64,000 bases of DNA from Xanthobacter flavus (GCF_017875275.1 NZ_JAGGML010000001.1:3121001-3185000), one strand, 5' to 3'; positions 16,956 through 27,937 are shown, counted from the stretch's first letter. Notes: generated by a model from the letters alone, not told the origin. Translations and numbers: made by a program.

Positions 16956-18038
16956 TCACGCCTCCTCGGCGGCGGCCAGCAGGGCCGCCTGATGCTCGGT
17001 GAGCAGCGGCTCGATGATGTCGTCCAGCGCGGTGCCCGCGATCACCTCCTCCAGCTTGTAGAGGGTAAGGTTGATGCGATGGTCCGTCACCCGACCCTGC
17101 GGAAAGTTGTAGGTGCGGATGCGCTCGGAGCGGTCGCCGGAACCGACCTGCCCCTTGCGGTCGGCGGCGCGGCCCGCCTCCTTGCGCTGGCGTTCCTCGT
17201 CCAGCAGGCGGGAGCGCAGAAGCGCCATAGCCCGGGCCTTGTTGCGGTGCTGGGAGCGCTCGTCCTGCACCGCCACCACCGTGTTGGTGGGAATATGGGT
17301 GATGCGCACCGCCGATTCCGTTTTGTTCACATGCTGTCCGCCGGCCCCCTGGGCGCGGTACACGTCGATGCGCAGGTCCGCCTCGTTGATGTCCACGTCC
17401 ACATCCTCCGCCTCTGGCAGCACGGCAACGGTGGCCGCCGAGGTATGGATGCGCCCGCCGGCCTCGGTGGTGGGCACGCGCTGCACCCGGTGGACCCCGC
17501 TCTCGAATTTCAGCCGGGCATAGGCGCCCTTGCCGTGGACGGCGGCGACGATCTCCTTGTAGCCGCCCATGGTGCCCTCGCTTTCGGACAGCACCTCCAC
17601 GCTCCAGCCCTTGTCGGCGGCATAACGCGCATACATGCGGTAGAGGTCGCCGGCGAAAAGAGCTGCCTCGTCGCCGCCCGTGCCGGCGCGGACCTCCAGG
17701 ATGACGCCGCGCTCGTCCATGGCGTCCTTGGGCAGGAGCGCGAGGCGCACGGCGGTCGTCAGCTCGGCGATGCGGGTGTCCAGCCGCTCCACTTCCGCCT
17801 CGGCCAGGGCACGCATGTCCGGGTCTCCGGCCGAATCGGCCAGCAGCTCCTGCGCACCCTCAAGGTCACGCGTCGCGCCGCGCAGGGCCAGCACCTGCTC
17901 GACCACCGGGGAGAGATCGGAAAACTCGCGGCCGAGACGGACAAACTCCTCCCCCTCCGCCCCGTGGGAGAGGGCGGCCTCGATCTCGGCGTGCCGGGCG
18001 ACCAATTGGTCGAGCTTGGCGAGGGGGAGCGTGTTCAT
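16956..18038 (-). CDS. prfA: Peptide chain release factor 1
   Basis: A 360-residue class I release factor reading UAA/UAG. The codon-reading P-x-T motif is PTT in [17 protein letters not shown]. The catalytic GGQ is in [17 protein letters not shown]. Length is normal. It lies between ptsP and prmC on the minus strand. Confidence 0.97.
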   Translation of the reverse strand: MNTLPLAKLDQLVARHAEIEAALSHGAEGEEFVRLGREFSDLSPVVEQVLALRGATRDLEGAQELLADSAGDPDMRALAEAEVERLDTRIAELTTAVRLALLPKDAMDERGVILEVRAGTGGDEAALFAGDLYRMYARYAADKGWSVEVLSESEGTMGGYKEIVAAVHGKGAYARLKFESGVHRVQRVPTTEAGGRIHTSAATVAVLPEAEDVDVDINEADLRIDVYRAQGAGGQHVNKTESAVRITHIPTNTVVAVQDERSQHRNKARAMALLRSRLLDEERQRKEAGRAADRKGQVGSGDRSERIRTYNFPQGRVTDHRINLTLYKLEEVIAGTALDDIIEPLLTEHQAALLAAAEEA

Positions 18039-18109
18039 CAGGGCGCGGTTCTGGAGTCCGGACGGTTTCGGGAGAAGGGCGGGAGCCGAGGCTGCGGGGC
18101 GCGCGCCGG

Positions 18110-20386
18110 CTAGAGCGGCAGGCCGCAGTCCCGCGCGAACTTGGTCAGCGCGGCGCGCGGATCGGCCGCGCCGGTCCGATCCTCCAGCAAGGGCAGGAGC
18201 ACCTTGCGGGCGGCGGAGACATCCGTCTCCAGCAGCGTGGCCTTCACCGGGCCGATGGCGGCCGGCGAAACCGACAGCGAGCGGTATCCCAAGGCGGCAA
18301 GTGCCACGGCCTCAAGAGGGCGGGATGCCAGCTCGCCACACAGGGTGACGGGCTTGCCGTGGCGGATGCCGGCCTCCGCCACCATCCGGAACGCGCGGAG
18401 CGCGGGCGGCGACAGGGGGTCAAAGCGGTCGGCGACCCGCATGTTGGCGCGGTCGGCGGCATAGAGGAACTGCACGAGGTCGTTGGACCCCACCGACAGG
18501 AAGTCGGCGCGTGAGAGAATTTCGTCCAGCTGGAACAGCAGGGAGGGCACCTCCACCATGGCGCCCACATACACCCGCTCGGGCAGGCCGTGGCCGTGGC
18601 GCCGGAGATGCGTCAGTTCGCGCTCCACCAGCGCCTTGGCGCGATCGAACTCGTCCACCGCGGCCACCATGGGGAACATGACCCGCAGTTCCCGCCCGGC
18701 GCCGGCGCGCAGCAGGGCGCGCATCTGGCTGCGCAGGAGGCCCGGGCGGTCGAGGCCGAGGCGGATGGCGCGCCAGCCGAGGGCGGGGTTTTCCTCCTCC
18801 ACCGTCCGCATGTAGGGCAGCACCTTGTCGCCGCCGATGTCGAGTGTTCGGAAGGTGACGGGACGTTCGCCGGCGGCATCCAGGACCGCGCGGTAGAGCT
18901 TCAACTGCTCCGAGATGCGCGGGAAGGCCGAGGCAATCATGAACTGAAGCTCGGTGCGGAACAGCCCGATTCCCGCCGCGCCTGTCTCGGCGATGTGCGG
19001 CAGGTCCACCAGCAGGCCGGCGTTCAGGTTCAGGTCCACATGCACGCCGTCCTTCGTTACGGAAGGGCGGGTGCGCAACGCGGCATACTGGGCCTGCCGG
19101 CGGGCGCGGAAGCGCACCTTCTCGGCATAGGCTTCTTCGACGTCGCCGGGCGGGCGCAGATGGACCTCGCCGTTCTGTCCGTCGACGATGACCGGATCGC
19201 CCTGATCGGCGAGGCCTGCGGCATTCTCCACCTGCCCCACCGCCGCGATGCCGAGGGCGCGGGCGACGATGGTGACGTGGCTGGTGGTGCCGCCCTCCTC
19301 AAGGACAAGTCCCCGGATGTTGCTGCGGTCGTAATCCAGCAGCGCGGCCGGGCTCATGTTGCGGGCGACGATAATGGCGTTTTCCGGCATCGCCTCCCGC
19401 TCCATGCCGCGGGCGCGGCCGATCAACTCGCGCAGGAGGCGGTTGGCGAGGTCGTCGAGGTCGTGCAGGCGCTCGCGCAGGTAAGGGTCCGAGGCGCGCA
19501 TCATGCGGGCGCGGGTATCGGACTGCACCCGTTCCACCGCGCCCTCGGCGGTGAGACCGGAGAGCACGGCCTCCCGCATCTTGTGCATCCAGCCCCGGTC
19601 GTGGGCGAACATGCGATAGGCTTCGAGAATGTCCCGGTGCTCGCCGGCCTTGGAGAGGCCGTCGTCCTCCAGCATCAGGTCGATGGAGTGCCTGAGCTTG
19701 CCGATGGCGGCGTCGAGACGAGAGGCCTCCTTCACCACGTCGTCGGCGATGACGTTGGTCACCTTGATGCGCGGCTCGTGCAGCACGACGTGGCCGAGGC
19801 CGAGGCCATCCGCCAGCGCCACACCCTTCAGATGCAGCGGCCGGCGCACCGCCGGCTCGGCTCCGGGCTTGGCCAGCGCGGTCAGCTCGCCGGAGGCGAT
19901 CATCTCGGCCAGCACCATGGCCGTGGTCTGGAGCGCCTCGATCTCCTCTTCCGTATAGGTGCGCCGCGCGCGGTTCTGCACCACGAGCACGCCGAGCGTG
20001 TTGCCGCCGCGCAGGATCGGCACGCCGAGGAAGGAGTTGTAGACCTCTTCGCCCGTCTCTGGCCGGTAGGAGAATTCAGGGTGGGACTGGGCGTCGAGCA
20101 GAGCGAGCGATTCGGCCTCGCGCGCGACGTGGCCGACGAGGCCTTCGTCGACGCTCAGAACGGTCAAATGAACCGCATCGCGGTTCAGGCCTTCCGTAGC
20201 GTACAGCTCGAGGGTCTGATCGACGCGCAGCACGTAGACCGAGCAGACTTCCGCCACCATGTTGGCGGCGATCAGCACCACGATCTTGTCGAGGCGGTCC
20301 TGCGCGCTGACCGGCTCCGCCATCACCTCGCGGAGGCGGCGGAGAAGCACGCGCGGACCGCCGAGCGCGCCACGCATCGGCCGCAT
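18110..20386 (-). CDS. ptsP: PEP-protein phosphotransferase of the nitrogen PTS (EI-Ntr)
   Basis: This 758-residue enzyme starts the nitrogen-related phosphotransfer relay by taking phosphate from PEP and passing it to NPr (HPr). The order is an N-terminal GAF sensor domain (about 20-165), the HPr-binding helical region, the phosphohistidine domain with the active His370 in [13 protein letters not shown], and the PEP-binding TIM barrel with the RTELQFM motif near residue 475. The GAF domain distinguishes PtsP from sugar-PTS enzyme I and probably senses glutamine. It follows lysC on the same strand, a conserved order in the group. Confidence 0.96.
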   Translation of the reverse strand: MRPMRGALGGPRVLLRRLREVMAEPVSAQDRLDKIVVLIAANMVAEVCSVYVLRVDQTLELYATEGLNRDAVHLTVLSVDEGLVGHVAREAESLALLDAQSHPEFSYRPETGEEVYNSFLGVPILRGGNTLGVLVVQNRARRTYTEEEIEALQTTAMVLAEMIASGELTALAKPGAEPAVRRPLHLKGVALADGLGLGHVVLHEPRIKVTNVIADDVVKEASRLDAAIGKLRHSIDLMLEDDGLSKAGEHRDILEAYRMFAHDRGWMHKMREAVLSGLTAEGAVERVQSDTRARMMRASDPYLRERLHDLDDLANRLLRELIGRARGMEREAMPENAIIVARNMSPAALLDYDRSNIRGLVLEEGGTTSHVTIVARALGIAAVGQVENAAGLADQGDPVIVDGQNGEVHLRPPGDVEEAYAEKVRFRARRQAQYAALRTRPSVTKDGVHVDLNLNAGLLVDLPHIAETGAAGIGLFRTELQFMIASAFPRISEQLKLYRAVLDAAGERPVTFRTLDIGGDKVLPYMRTVEEENPALGWRAIRLGLDRPGLLRSQMRALLRAGAGRELRVMFPMVAAVDEFDRAKALVERELTHLRRHGHGLPERVYVGAMVEVPSLLFQLDEILSRADFLSVGSNDLVQFLYAADRANMRVADRFDPLSPPALRAFRMVAEAGIRHGKPVTLCGELASRPLEAVALAALGYRSLSVSPAAIGPVKATLLETDVSAARKVLLPLLEDRTGAADPRAALTKFARDCGLPL

Positions 20387-20472
20387 CCTTAAAAATGATC
20401 GGGCTCAGGCGCCCGCGGGGCAATCCATCGGTACGGCGCGCCCCCGCGTAGCCACCGTCTCCTGTTCCGCCC

Positions 20473-21732
20473 TCAGCTGTCCAGCCCGTATAGCGAATGG
20501 AGAGTTCGGACCGCAAGTTCGGTATAGGCCGCGTCTATCAGGAAGGAGATCTTGATCTCCGACGTGGTGATGGCGCGGATGTTGATGCCGCGGCCGGCCA
20601 GCGCCTCGAACGCCTTGGCGGCGACGCCGGCGTGGGAGCGCATGCCGATGCCGATGACCGACACCTTGGTCACGTCCCCCGCGCCCTCGAGCGACTGGAA
20701 GGCGATCGAGTCGCGGGCCGTCTCGATCACCGCCTTGGCGCGCTCGAAATCGGCCGTGGGCACGGTGAAGGTGATGTCGGTATAGCCGTCCGCCGACACG
20801 TTCTGGACGATCATGTCCACATTGATGTGCGCGTCCGCCAGCGGGCCGAACACGGCGGCTGCGATGCCGGGCTTGTCGGCGACGCGGCGGATGGAGACCT
20901 GGGCCTCGTCCTTGGAGAAGGCGATGCCCGTGACCACCTGCGATTCCATCTGGCTTGCCACGATTTCCTCCTCGTCGCAGATGAGGGTTCCGGCCTTCTC
21001 GACCTCGCGCATCTCCGGCGCGTCGGGGTCGACGAGGCTTGAGCGCACGAACGTGCGCACATTATGCACCATGGCGAGCTCCACCGAGCGCACCTGCAGC
21101 ACCTTGGCGCCCAGGGACGCCATTTCCAGCATCTCCTCGAAGGCGATGCGGTCGAGGCGGCGGGCCTTGGGCACCACGCGCGGGTCGGTGGTGTAGACGC
21201 CGTCCACGTCGGTATAGATGTCGCAGCGCTCGGCCTTGAGCGCCGCAGCCACCGCCACCGCCGAGGTGTCCGAGCCGCCGCGCCCAAGCGTCGTGATCCG
21301 CCCCGTGGGCAGGTGGATGCCCTGAAAGCCGGCGATCACCGCGACCTCGCCGCCCTCGATGGAGGTCGCCAGCCGGTCGCCGTCGATGTCCATGATGCGG
21401 GCGGAGCCGTGCGCGTCGTCGGTGGAGATCGGGATCTGCCAGCCCTGCCACGACCGGGCGGAAACGCCCAATTCCTGGAGGGCGATGGCGAGGAGGCCGC
21501 TCGTCACCTGCTCGCCGGAGGCAACCACCGCGTCATATTCACGCGCGTCGTAGAGCGAGGAGGCATCCTTGCACCAGGCGACCAGCTCGTTGGTCTTGCC
21601 GGACATGGCGGAGACCACGACGGCCACCTTGTAGCCGGCCTGCACCTCGCGCTTGACGTGCCGCGCGACGTTGCGGATGCGCTCGATATTGGCGACGGAC
21701 GTGCCGCCGAACTTCATGACAAGCCGAGCCAT
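20473..21732 (-). CDS. lysC: Aspartate kinase
   Basis: A 419-residue kinase that phosphorylates aspartate at the entry to lysine, threonine and methionine synthesis. The N-terminus MARLVMKFGGTSVAN has the KFGGTS motif. The kinase domain runs to about residue 245 (GRGGSDTSAVAVAAAL, TDVDGVYTTDPR). Two ACT domains follow for feedback control by lysine/threonine. It starts the lysC-ptsP-prfA-prmC group. Confidence 0.96.
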   Translation of the reverse strand: MARLVMKFGGTSVANIERIRNVARHVKREVQAGYKVAVVVSAMSGKTNELVAWCKDASSLYDAREYDAVVASGEQVTSGLLAIALQELGVSARSWQGWQIPISTDDAHGSARIMDIDGDRLATSIEGGEVAVIAGFQGIHLPTGRITTLGRGGSDTSAVAVAAALKAERCDIYTDVDGVYTTDPRVVPKARRLDRIAFEEMLEMASLGAKVLQVRSVELAMVHNVRTFVRSSLVDPDAPEMREVEKAGTLICDEEEIVASQMESQVVTGIAFSKDEAQVSIRRVADKPGIAAAVFGPLADAHINVDMIVQNVSADGYTDITFTVPTADFERAKAVIETARDSIAFQSLEGAGDVTKVSVIGIGMRSHAGVAAKAFEALAGRGINIRAITTSEIKISFLIDAAYTELAVRTLHSLYGLDS

Positions 21733-22038
21733 CGCTCGTGCCTTTCTTCGCCTGATGTCCCGAGGATTGCACGCGTGCGGCGCCGATCACGGCCGCCGGC
21801 TTCGGACCCGCGTCATTTTCGCCGGCGCAGCTGGGCGCGCGATGCGGGGGGGGCGAAGGTGGCCGAGCGGAACATCCCTGAAGTCCTTGCGCGCGGGGTT
21901 CTTGAAGTCGCGCGGCTGTTGGGGCGCCTCCATAGCGGCAACGGCGGGCCGGGGCAACCGCCCAGCGCAACCTCGCGCCAAAGCTTGCGGCGGGAGGAGC
22001 GCGCGGGCATCAAGTCCCCCGTGCCACGGGAGCCAGCC
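21733..22038. other. Divergent intergenic region lysC / HIT gene
   Basis: These 306 bp hold no supportable gene. A G8 run lies near 21845. The promoters for both flanking genes should be here, but I cannot place them. Confidence 0.45.
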
Positions 22039-22461
22039 ATGACCGACTCCGCTTTCGCGCTCGACCCTCGCCTTGCCGCGGACGGCCCGGCTGTGGGCGA
22101 CCTGCCGCTGTGTCATGTCCGGCTGGTGGAGGACCGGCGCTTCTTCTGGGTCTCGCTGACGCCCCGCCGGGCCGCCAAGTCGGAGGTGTTCGACCTCGAT
22201 GCGGAGGACCGTGGCCGCCTGATGGACGAGATCGCCCGCGTGAGCGAGGTGCTGAAGCACGCCAGCGCCTGCGCCAAGCTGAACATCGCGGCGCTCGGCA
22301 ACATGGTGCCCCAGCTCCATGTCCACATTATCGCGCGAAACCCCGGCGACGCCGCCTGGCCGGGCGTGGTGTTCGGTGCCGGCGCCCGCGAGCCGCTGGA
22401 GGATGTGGAGCGGGCGGCGCGATTGCGGGCGCTGCGCGCGGGGCTGGGCATTCCCGGCTAA
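22039..22461 (+). CDS. HIT-like domain protein with altered histidine triad
   Basis: This 140-residue protein belongs to the histidine-triad nucleotide-binding superfamily. The signature region reads VPQLHVHIIARNPGD, so the first two histidines of HxHxH are present and the third position is Ile. It therefore belongs to a divergent HIT subgroup and may bind rather than hydrolyse nucleotides. The ATG at 22039 is 14 bp after the GGGAG of the upstream region. nudC follows 122 bp downstream. Confidence 0.85.
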   Translation: MTDSAFALDPRLAADGPAVGDLPLCHVRLVEDRRFFWVSLTPRRAAKSEVFDLDAEDRGRLMDEIARVSEVLKHASACAKLNIAALGNMVPQLHVHIIARNPGDAAWPGVVFGAGAREPLEDVERAARLRALRAGLGIPG

Positions 22462-22583
22462 TAGGGCCTTTCCGCGCCTATCCTGCCGGCGGGACAGGCA
22501 AGCGACAGCCTTGCCTCCGTCCCGACTGCGTGCGACGGTCGCCATCCGTCCTCAGCCTGCCGCCTTCCGGGGTCGCCTGGTCC

Positions 22584-23522
22584 ATGTCCTTGATTACCCG
22601 TCCCGATCTCGGCGCCTGGCCAACTCTTGGCTATGTGGACAGCCCGCTCGACCGCGCCTGCCACCTGCGCGCCGGTGCAGCCGATCTCCTCGGGCATGCC
22701 GAAGCCCGCTTCTACCTTCTGGGCGGCGAACTGGTCGCGCTGAACGGTCCGGGGCCGGTCTTCGATCCCCTGTTCACCCGGGCTCAGGCGGAGGCGCGCG
22801 GACGTGGCGAGCCCCTGTTCCTCGGCATCGAGGGCGACGGCGCGCCACGCTTCGCCCTGGGGTTCGATCCCGGCCTGCGTGAGAGCCTTGAATCGGATGG
22901 GCTCACAGTCACCGATCTGCGCAGCATCGCCGTGAGCGGCCTGATCGCCCCCCATCACCTCGGGCCTGTCGCCTGCGGGAAGGCGCTGCGGGCTTGGCAC
23001 GGCAGGCATGGCTTCTGCGCCAATTGCGGGGCCGCCTCGCGCATCGTGGACGCCGGCTGGCGGCGCGATTGTCCCTCCTGCGGCGCCCAGCACTTCCCGC
23101 GCACGGATCCCGTCGTGATCATGCTCACGGAACGAGGCGACCGCTGCCTCCTCGGCCGGCAGCCGCATTTCGCGCCCGGCATGTGGTCGACGCTCGCCGG
23201 CTTCGTGGAGCCGGGCGAGACCATCGAGGAAGCGGTGCGCCGCGAGACGCTGGAAGAGGCGGGGGTCACGACCGGAGCCGTGCGCTATTTCGCCAGCCAG
23301 CCCTGGCCCTTCCCCATGTCGCTGATGATCGGTTGCATCGCAACGGCGACCAGCGAAGAGCTGGTCATCGACCGCAACGAGCTGGAGGATGCGCGCTGGT
23401 TCGCCCGGGACGAGGTGGCGGAGATGCTGATGCGCACCCATCCGGATGGGCTGTTCGTGCCGCCGCCCATCGCGATTGCGCATCATCTCATCCGCAGCTT
23501 CATCGAGGGTGGGCATGGTTGA
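22584..23522 (+). CDS. nudC: NAD(+) diphosphatase / NAD-capped RNA decapping enzyme
   Basis: A 312-residue Nudix hydrolase that cleaves NAD(H) and removes NAD caps from RNA. An N-terminal domain is followed by a four-cysteine zinc ribbon (CANCG and CPSCG), the Nudix box GFVEPGETIEEAVRRETLEEAG and the NudC signature SQPWPFPMSLM. Length fits the family. Its last 8 bp overlap the start of the following permease gene. Confidence 0.96.
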   Translation: MSLITRPDLGAWPTLGYVDSPLDRACHLRAGAADLLGHAEARFYLLGGELVALNGPGPVFDPLFTRAQAEARGRGEPLFLGIEGDGAPRFALGFDPGLRESLESDGLTVTDLRSIAVSGLIAPHHLGPVACGKALRAWHGRHGFCANCGAASRIVDAGWRRDCPSCGAQHFPRTDPVVIMLTERGDRCLLGRQPHFAPGMWSTLAGFVEPGETIEEAVRRETLEEAGVTTGAVRYFASQPWPFPMSLMIGCIATATSEELVIDRNELEDARWFARDEVAEMLMRTHPDGLFVPPPIAIAHHLIRSFIEGGHG

Positions 23523-25320
23523 GCCGGCGCCGCCCGAAGACGCGCCCCGCCCGGCGCGCCTCGCCCGCCTGACGCATCTCCTCGACCGTTTCTTTCCCGA
23601 TTCCCGACGCGGCATGCGGACCGGACGCCGCCCGCCGTCCCTCGTCTATGGTCTCGATGATCCGGTACCGGCCTCAGCCCTGATTCCGCTCGCCGCCCAG
23701 CACGCCATGCTGGCGGTGACCTTTCTGATCTATCCCGTGCTGGCCGCGACCGAGGCGAAGCTGCCCGCCGAGCAGATCTCCGCCATGGTCTCAGCCTGCG
23801 CCATGAGCATCGGCGTGGCCACCATCATCCAGTGCATGCGGACCCGCTTCGGCTCGGGCTACCTCGCCGTCCACATCCCGGCGCCGGGAGCGATTCCGCT
23901 GGCAGTGCAGGCGCTTGCGCTGGGCGGGTTGGGGCTGATGGCGACCACGACGCTGCTTGTCGGCATCGCGCAACTGTTCATCGCCCGGCTGGTGCGGCCG
24001 CTGCGGGTGCTGCTGCCGCCGGAAGTCTGCGGCGTGGCGGTGAGCATGCTCGGCGTCTCGCTGGCAACCCCGGCGCTGCGGCGCGCGCTCGGCCTCGACC
24101 ACGGCATGATGGTGGAGGAGAATGCGATCCTCTCCAGCCTCGCGACGGTGGGCATCATCGTTGCCATTACCGTGTTCGCGCCGCGACGACTCAAGCTGTT
24201 CGCGGTATTCGCGGGGGCGGGCATCGGCTGGATCGTCGCGCTGTCCCTCGGCGCCGGCCGGCCGGAGGCGCCGGCCGCCATCGCCGCCGCGCCTCTCCTC
24301 GCCTTGCCGACGCTGACCCTGCCGTCCTTCGAATTCGCGCCGGCGCTGTTCCCGCTGATGGCGCTCCTCGTGGTGATGAACCTCGTGGACGTGCTCTCCG
24401 TCACCGTCTCGCTGGAGAAGATGAACGATGCCGACTGGCGCCGCGCCCACATGCCGGCGGCGCAGCGGGCCGTGACCGCCTGCGGCATCGGCAACATATT
24501 GAACGGGCTCACCTCCGGCTTCCAGTCCGGCCTTTCGTCGTCCTCGGTCGGGCTCGCCTTCGCCACCCAGTCCACCGCGCGGATCATCGGCTTTACCGCC
24601 GGGATCATGATCTTCGCCATCGCCTTCGTGCCCAAGGCGATCGTGGCGCTCACCCTCATCCCCTCGCCGGTCATCGGCGGCATCCTGCTCTACACCTCCG
24701 CCTATCTGGTGGTCGCGGGCATGGATCTCGTGACCTCTCGCCGCCTCAGCGAGCGCAGGGTGTTCGTGGTCGGCCTCTCAGTGCTAGCGGGGCTTTCCGT
24801 GGCGCTGCTGCCGATCACGCGGCAACTGCCGCTGATGCTTCAGCCCCTGTTCTCGACGCCCCTCACCGTCGGCGCGCTCAGCGCCATCATCCTCAATCTC
24901 CTGTTCCGCATCGGCATCGCACAGGAGGCCGTGGAGCGGGTGCCCGAAGGCGCCCACGCCTTTCCTTTCGTGCGGGACTTTCTTGAAAACCAGGGAGATA
25001 ACTGGGGTGCCCGACGCGACGTGATCGCCGCGGCCATCCCGACCGTTGCCCAGGCCCTGGAACTGGTGGCCGACAGCGGCATCGCCGAGGGACCGATCGA
25101 GCTGCGGGCCCGCTTCGACGAGAGCCACCTTGATGTCTCGGTCGTCTATGACGGCGTCGTCATGGAGGCGCCGAAGGAGCGGCCCTCACCAGAGGCGCTC
25201 CTTGGCGATGCCCAGGAGCAGGCCTCCTTCGCCGCCTATATGCTCACCCACCTCTCCGACCACGTGAGCTTCGGCCGCACCGGCGGGCGCGCCCGCATCC
25301 TGGTGCGGTTCGATCACTGA
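23515..25320 (+). CDS. Uracil/xanthine permease (NCS2) with ATPase-like C-terminal domain
   Basis: This 601-residue protein has a nucleobase:cation symporter-2 membrane domain at about residues 40-470, with many hydrophobic segments and the SGFQSGLSSSSVGLAFATQSTAR region corresponding to the NAT family signature area. About 130 residues follow the last helix (starting near VERVPEGAHAFPF). This soluble tail reads like an anti-sigma/histidine-kinase-type ATPase fold (VTAQALELVADSG-like helix, ELRARFDESHLDVSVVYDG strands, a late HVSFGRTGGRARILVRF), without a clear N-box. A typical NCS2 permease is about 430-480 residues. The start overlaps nudC by 8 bp. Confidence 0.82.
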   Translation: MVEPAPPEDAPRPARLARLTHLLDRFFPDSRRGMRTGRRPPSLVYGLDDPVPASALIPLAAQHAMLAVTFLIYPVLAATEAKLPAEQISAMVSACAMSIGVATIIQCMRTRFGSGYLAVHIPAPGAIPLAVQALALGGLGLMATTTLLVGIAQLFIARLVRPLRVLLPPEVCGVAVSMLGVSLATPALRRALGLDHGMMVEENAILSSLATVGIIVAITVFAPRRLKLFAVFAGAGIGWIVALSLGAGRPEAPAAIAAAPLLALPTLTLPSFEFAPALFPLMALLVVMNLVDVLSVTVSLEKMNDADWRRAHMPAAQRAVTACGIGNILNGLTSGFQSGLSSSSVGLAFATQSTARIIGFTAGIMIFAIAFVPKAIVALTLIPSPVIGGILLYTSAYLVVAGMDLVTSRRLSERRVFVVGLSVLAGLSVALLPITRQLPLMLQPLFSTPLTVGALSAIILNLLFRIGIAQEAVERVPEGAHAFPFVRDFLENQGDNWGARRDVIAAAIPTVAQALELVADSGIAEGPIELRARFDESHLDVSVVYDGVVMEAPKERPSPEALLGDAQEQASFAAYMLTHLSDHVSFGRTGGRARILVRFDH

Positions 25321-25386
25321 GCGTCTCATCGATCAGACGCCGCGCGGGCTTGGGCGTTGCCTTCGCTCAAGCGCCGCGCGGGCTTA

Positions 25387-26271
25387 TCAGATCACCGGAT
25401 CGGCATCCCCGAAGCGCGCCCGATAGGGGTGCGCGGGATAGACGCCGAGGATGCGCATCTCCCTGGAAAAGAAGGCCAACTCCTCCAGCGCCAGCTTCAC
25501 GGAGCGGTCGTCGGGATGCCCTTCCACGTCGGCGTAGAACTGGGTGGCGGTGAACTGCCCGTCGAGCTGGTAGGACTCCAGCTTGGTCATGTTCACGCCG
25601 TTGGTGGCGAAGCCCCCCATGGCCTTGTAGAGCGCCGCCGGCACGTTGCGGACGCGGAAGACGAAGGTGGTGATGACCGGCCCGCGCCCGGCCGGAGTCC
25701 AGTCGGCGCCGCGGGTCAGGATGATGAAGCGGGTGGTGTTGTGGGCCTCGTCCTCGATGTTCTCGGCGAGGATGTCGAGGCCGTAGATGTCCGCCGCCAG
25801 GCGGGAGGCGATGGCGGCCCGCGCGGGGTCATTCGCCTCGGCGATCTCGCGGGCGGAACCTGCTGTATCTGCACCGATAATCGGCGTGAGGGAGAGGGTG
25901 CGGATGGCCTTGCGGCACTGGCCCAGCGCCATCACGTGGCTCTGCACCGTCTTGAGGGTCGAAAGGCTCGCCCCCTTCACCGCCATGAGCTGGTGGGAGA
26001 GGGGCAGGAAGTACTCGCCGACGATGGAAAGGCTCGACTGCGGCATCAGGTGATGGATGTCCGCGACCCGGCCGGCCACCGAATTCTCTATTGGAATCAT
26101 GGCGTAAGCGGCGGCCCCGCTTTCCACGGCGGCGAAGGCGTCCTCGAAGGTGGGGCAGGGGACGGCTTCGAAGTCGGGGAAGACCTCGCGGCAGGCGATG
26201 TGGGAATTGGCGCCGGGCTCGCCCTGGAACGTGATGCGGCGGGCAGATGGGCCATTCTTGGGCATGCTCAT
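25387..26271 (-). CDS. pheA: Prephenate dehydratase
   Basis: A 294-residue monofunctional enzyme making phenylpyruvate from prephenate. The catalytic domain spans about 12-190, with the NTTRF motif containing the essential Thr-Arg-Phe. A C-terminal ACT domain (about 205-285) gives phenylalanine control. The usual ESRP motif of the ACT domain is ESYQ here (KLESYQLDG), as in other alphaproteobacteria. Its start overlaps the stop of kdsB by 4 bp. Confidence 0.95.
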   Translation of the reverse strand: MSMPKNGPSARRITFQGEPGANSHIACREVFPDFEAVPCPTFEDAFAAVESGAAAYAMIPIENSVAGRVADIHHLMPQSSLSIVGEYFLPLSHQLMAVKGASLSTLKTVQSHVMALGQCRKAIRTLSLTPIIGADTAGSAREIAEANDPARAAIASRLAADIYGLDILAENIEDEAHNTTRFIILTRGADWTPAGRGPVITTFVFRVRNVPAALYKAMGGFATNGVNMTKLESYQLDGQFTATQFYADVEGHPDDRSVKLALEELAFFSREMRILGVYPAHPYRARFGDADPVI

Positions 26272-27053
26272 TTTTCCTGCGCGAGAAGGGCCCGTGCCCT
26301 GTCCAGATGGGAGGGGGTATCGACCCCCAGCGGCACCGCGTCAACCACCGCCACGTCGATCCGCATGCCGGCCTCAAGTGCGCGCAATTGCTCAAGCTTT
26401 TCCCGTCTCTCCAACGCCGACGGCGGCAGGGAGACGAAGCGTTCCAGGGCGGCGCGGCGGTAGGCGTAGAGGCCGATGTGGTGGTATAATGGTCCCTCGC
26501 CAAAGGGGGCCGTGGCGCGGGTGAAATAGAGCGCGCGCAGCAGTCCCGGCGCCAGCGGCGAGCCGACCACCTTGACCACGTTGGGGTCGGTGCGCTCCTC
26601 GGCAAGGGTGATTTCGGCGGCCAGTGTCGAGATGTCAGCCGAGGTTTCCGAGAGGGGAATCAGCGCGGTTCGGATGATGTCGGGTCGAATCGTCGGCAGA
26701 TCGCCCTGCACATTGACCACGATCTCCACCTCGCCCCCCGGATCGAGGGTGGTGAGCGCCTCGAAAATGCGATCCGAGCCGGAGGGGTGGTCCGCCCGCG
26801 TCATCACCGCCTCGAGGCCGGCGGCGGTGACCGCGGCGGCGATCTCCGGCGCGTCGGTGGCGACCGCCACCCGGCCGATGCCGGCTGCGACCGCGCGCCG
26901 CGCCACCTCCACGATCATGGGACGTCCGCCCACGTCGGCGAGCGGCTTGCCGGGCAGGCGCGTCGCGGCCATGCGGGCGGGGATCAGCACGAGCACGCGC
27001 CCGGCCGAAAGCCCTGCCGGGGCTGGAGCGGGGGAGGGGGTGTCGGCCGGCAT
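26268..27053 (-). CDS. kdsB: CMP-KDO synthetase (3-deoxy-manno-octulosonate cytidylyltransferase)
   Basis: This 261-residue enzyme activates KDO for lipopolysaccharide core synthesis. The nucleotide-binding motif [18 protein letters not shown] follows a 25-residue Ala/Pro-rich leader, and the NVQGDLPTI motif and the HIGLYAYRR motif are present. It is coupled to pheA by a 4-bp overlap. An internal start at the ATG before AATRLPG is possible but would truncate the conserved PAR motif. Confidence 0.95.
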   Translation of the reverse strand: MPADTPSPAPAPAGLSAGRVLVLIPARMAATRLPGKPLADVGGRPMIVEVARRAVAAGIGRVAVATDAPEIAAAVTAAGLEAVMTRADHPSGSDRIFEALTTLDPGGEVEIVVNVQGDLPTIRPDIIRTALIPLSETSADISTLAAEITLAEERTDPNVVKVVGSPLAPGLLRALYFTRATAPFGEGPLYHHIGLYAYRRAALERFVSLPPSALERREKLEQLRALEAGMRIDVAVVDAVPLGVDTPSHLDRARALLAQEK

Positions 27054-27280
27054 GGCGGGATCCTCGGCGGGGTCCGGAAGGCCGCGCCGGGACGGACGCG
27101 GGGAGTGGCATTGGGGCGCGCCTTATACGGGTTGCTTCGACCGGTTCAAAGTGCTTAGTGTCCCCGACGGTGCACGGGGTTCCCCCGCGCGCCATTCATC
27201 GACATGCTTGGGGCCGGGCAGCGCGCCGTTTCAGGTGCAGCGCCCGGTGGGACACAGGACCTCCGAGGGGCGTAGCGCCG

Positions 27281-27880
27281 ATGGACAGTTTTGAATTGAA
27301 CAAGATCGCGGGTGCAGTTCTGGGAACGCTCACGCTGACCCTCGGCCTCGGGATCGTGTCCGAAATCCTGTTCACCCCCGAGGCTCCGGCCAAGCCCGGC
27401 TTCGAGATCGCCGTGCAGGAAGGCGCCGCCGCCGCCGCCGGCGCGCCCAAGGCCGCCGAGGTGCCGATCGAGCAGCTGTTCGCCACCGCCTCCATCGAGA
27501 AGGGCCAGGCCGCCGCCAAGAAGTGCGCCGCCTGCCACAACTTCCAGGAAGGCGCCGGCGCCAAGGTTGGTCCCGACCTCTACGGCATCGTCGGCCGCCC
27601 GGTGGCCTCCGCCGCCGGCTTCGGCTATTCGGCGGCCCTGAAGGCCAAGGGCGGCGACTGGACCCCCCAGGCGCTGAACAAGTTCCTGACCAATCCCAAG
27701 GCGGACGTGCCCGGCACCGCCATGGCCTTCGCCGGCATCGGCAAGGAAGGCGAGCGCGCCGACCTGATCGCCTATCTGAACTCCCTGTCCCACAGCCCCA
27801 AGCCGCTGCCGACCGCAGCCGCCGCCCCGGCTGCGGCTCCGGCAGACGCGCCTGCCGCGGCGCCCGCCGGGCACAAGTGA
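27281..27880 (+). CDS. cycM: Membrane-anchored cytochrome c (CycM type)
   Basis: A 199-residue cytochrome with one N-terminal membrane helix (about 8-30) acting as an uncleaved anchor. An Ala-rich linker and a class I cytochrome c domain follow, with CAACH at 82-86 and a probable Met ligand in the PGTAMAF motif. The C-terminus is an Ala/Pro-rich tail. CycM passes electrons from the bc1 complex to the aa3 oxidase in rhizobia. It is divergent from kdsB and followed by a terminator. The ATG at 27281 is preferred because an upstream in-frame start would disrupt the anchor. Confidence 0.92.
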   Translation: MDSFELNKIAGAVLGTLTLTLGLGIVSEILFTPEAPAKPGFEIAVQEGAAAAAGAPKAAEVPIEQLFATASIEKGQAAAKKCAACHNFQEGAGAKVGPDLYGIVGRPVASAAGFGYSAALKAKGGDWTPQALNKFLTNPKADVPGTAMAFAGIGKEGERADLIAYLNSLSHSPKPLPTAAAAPAAAPADAPAAAPAGHK

Positions 27881-27937
27881 TCTGATCGGGGCGGTGACCC
27901 GAGCGTTACGGCGCGGGTCCGTCGACTGAACGATTGA

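Noticed and set aside
21859..21870. GTGGCCGAGCGG, like the start of a tRNA-Leu/Ser
   Set aside because: No acceptor, anticodon or T arm can be formed with the following sequence.
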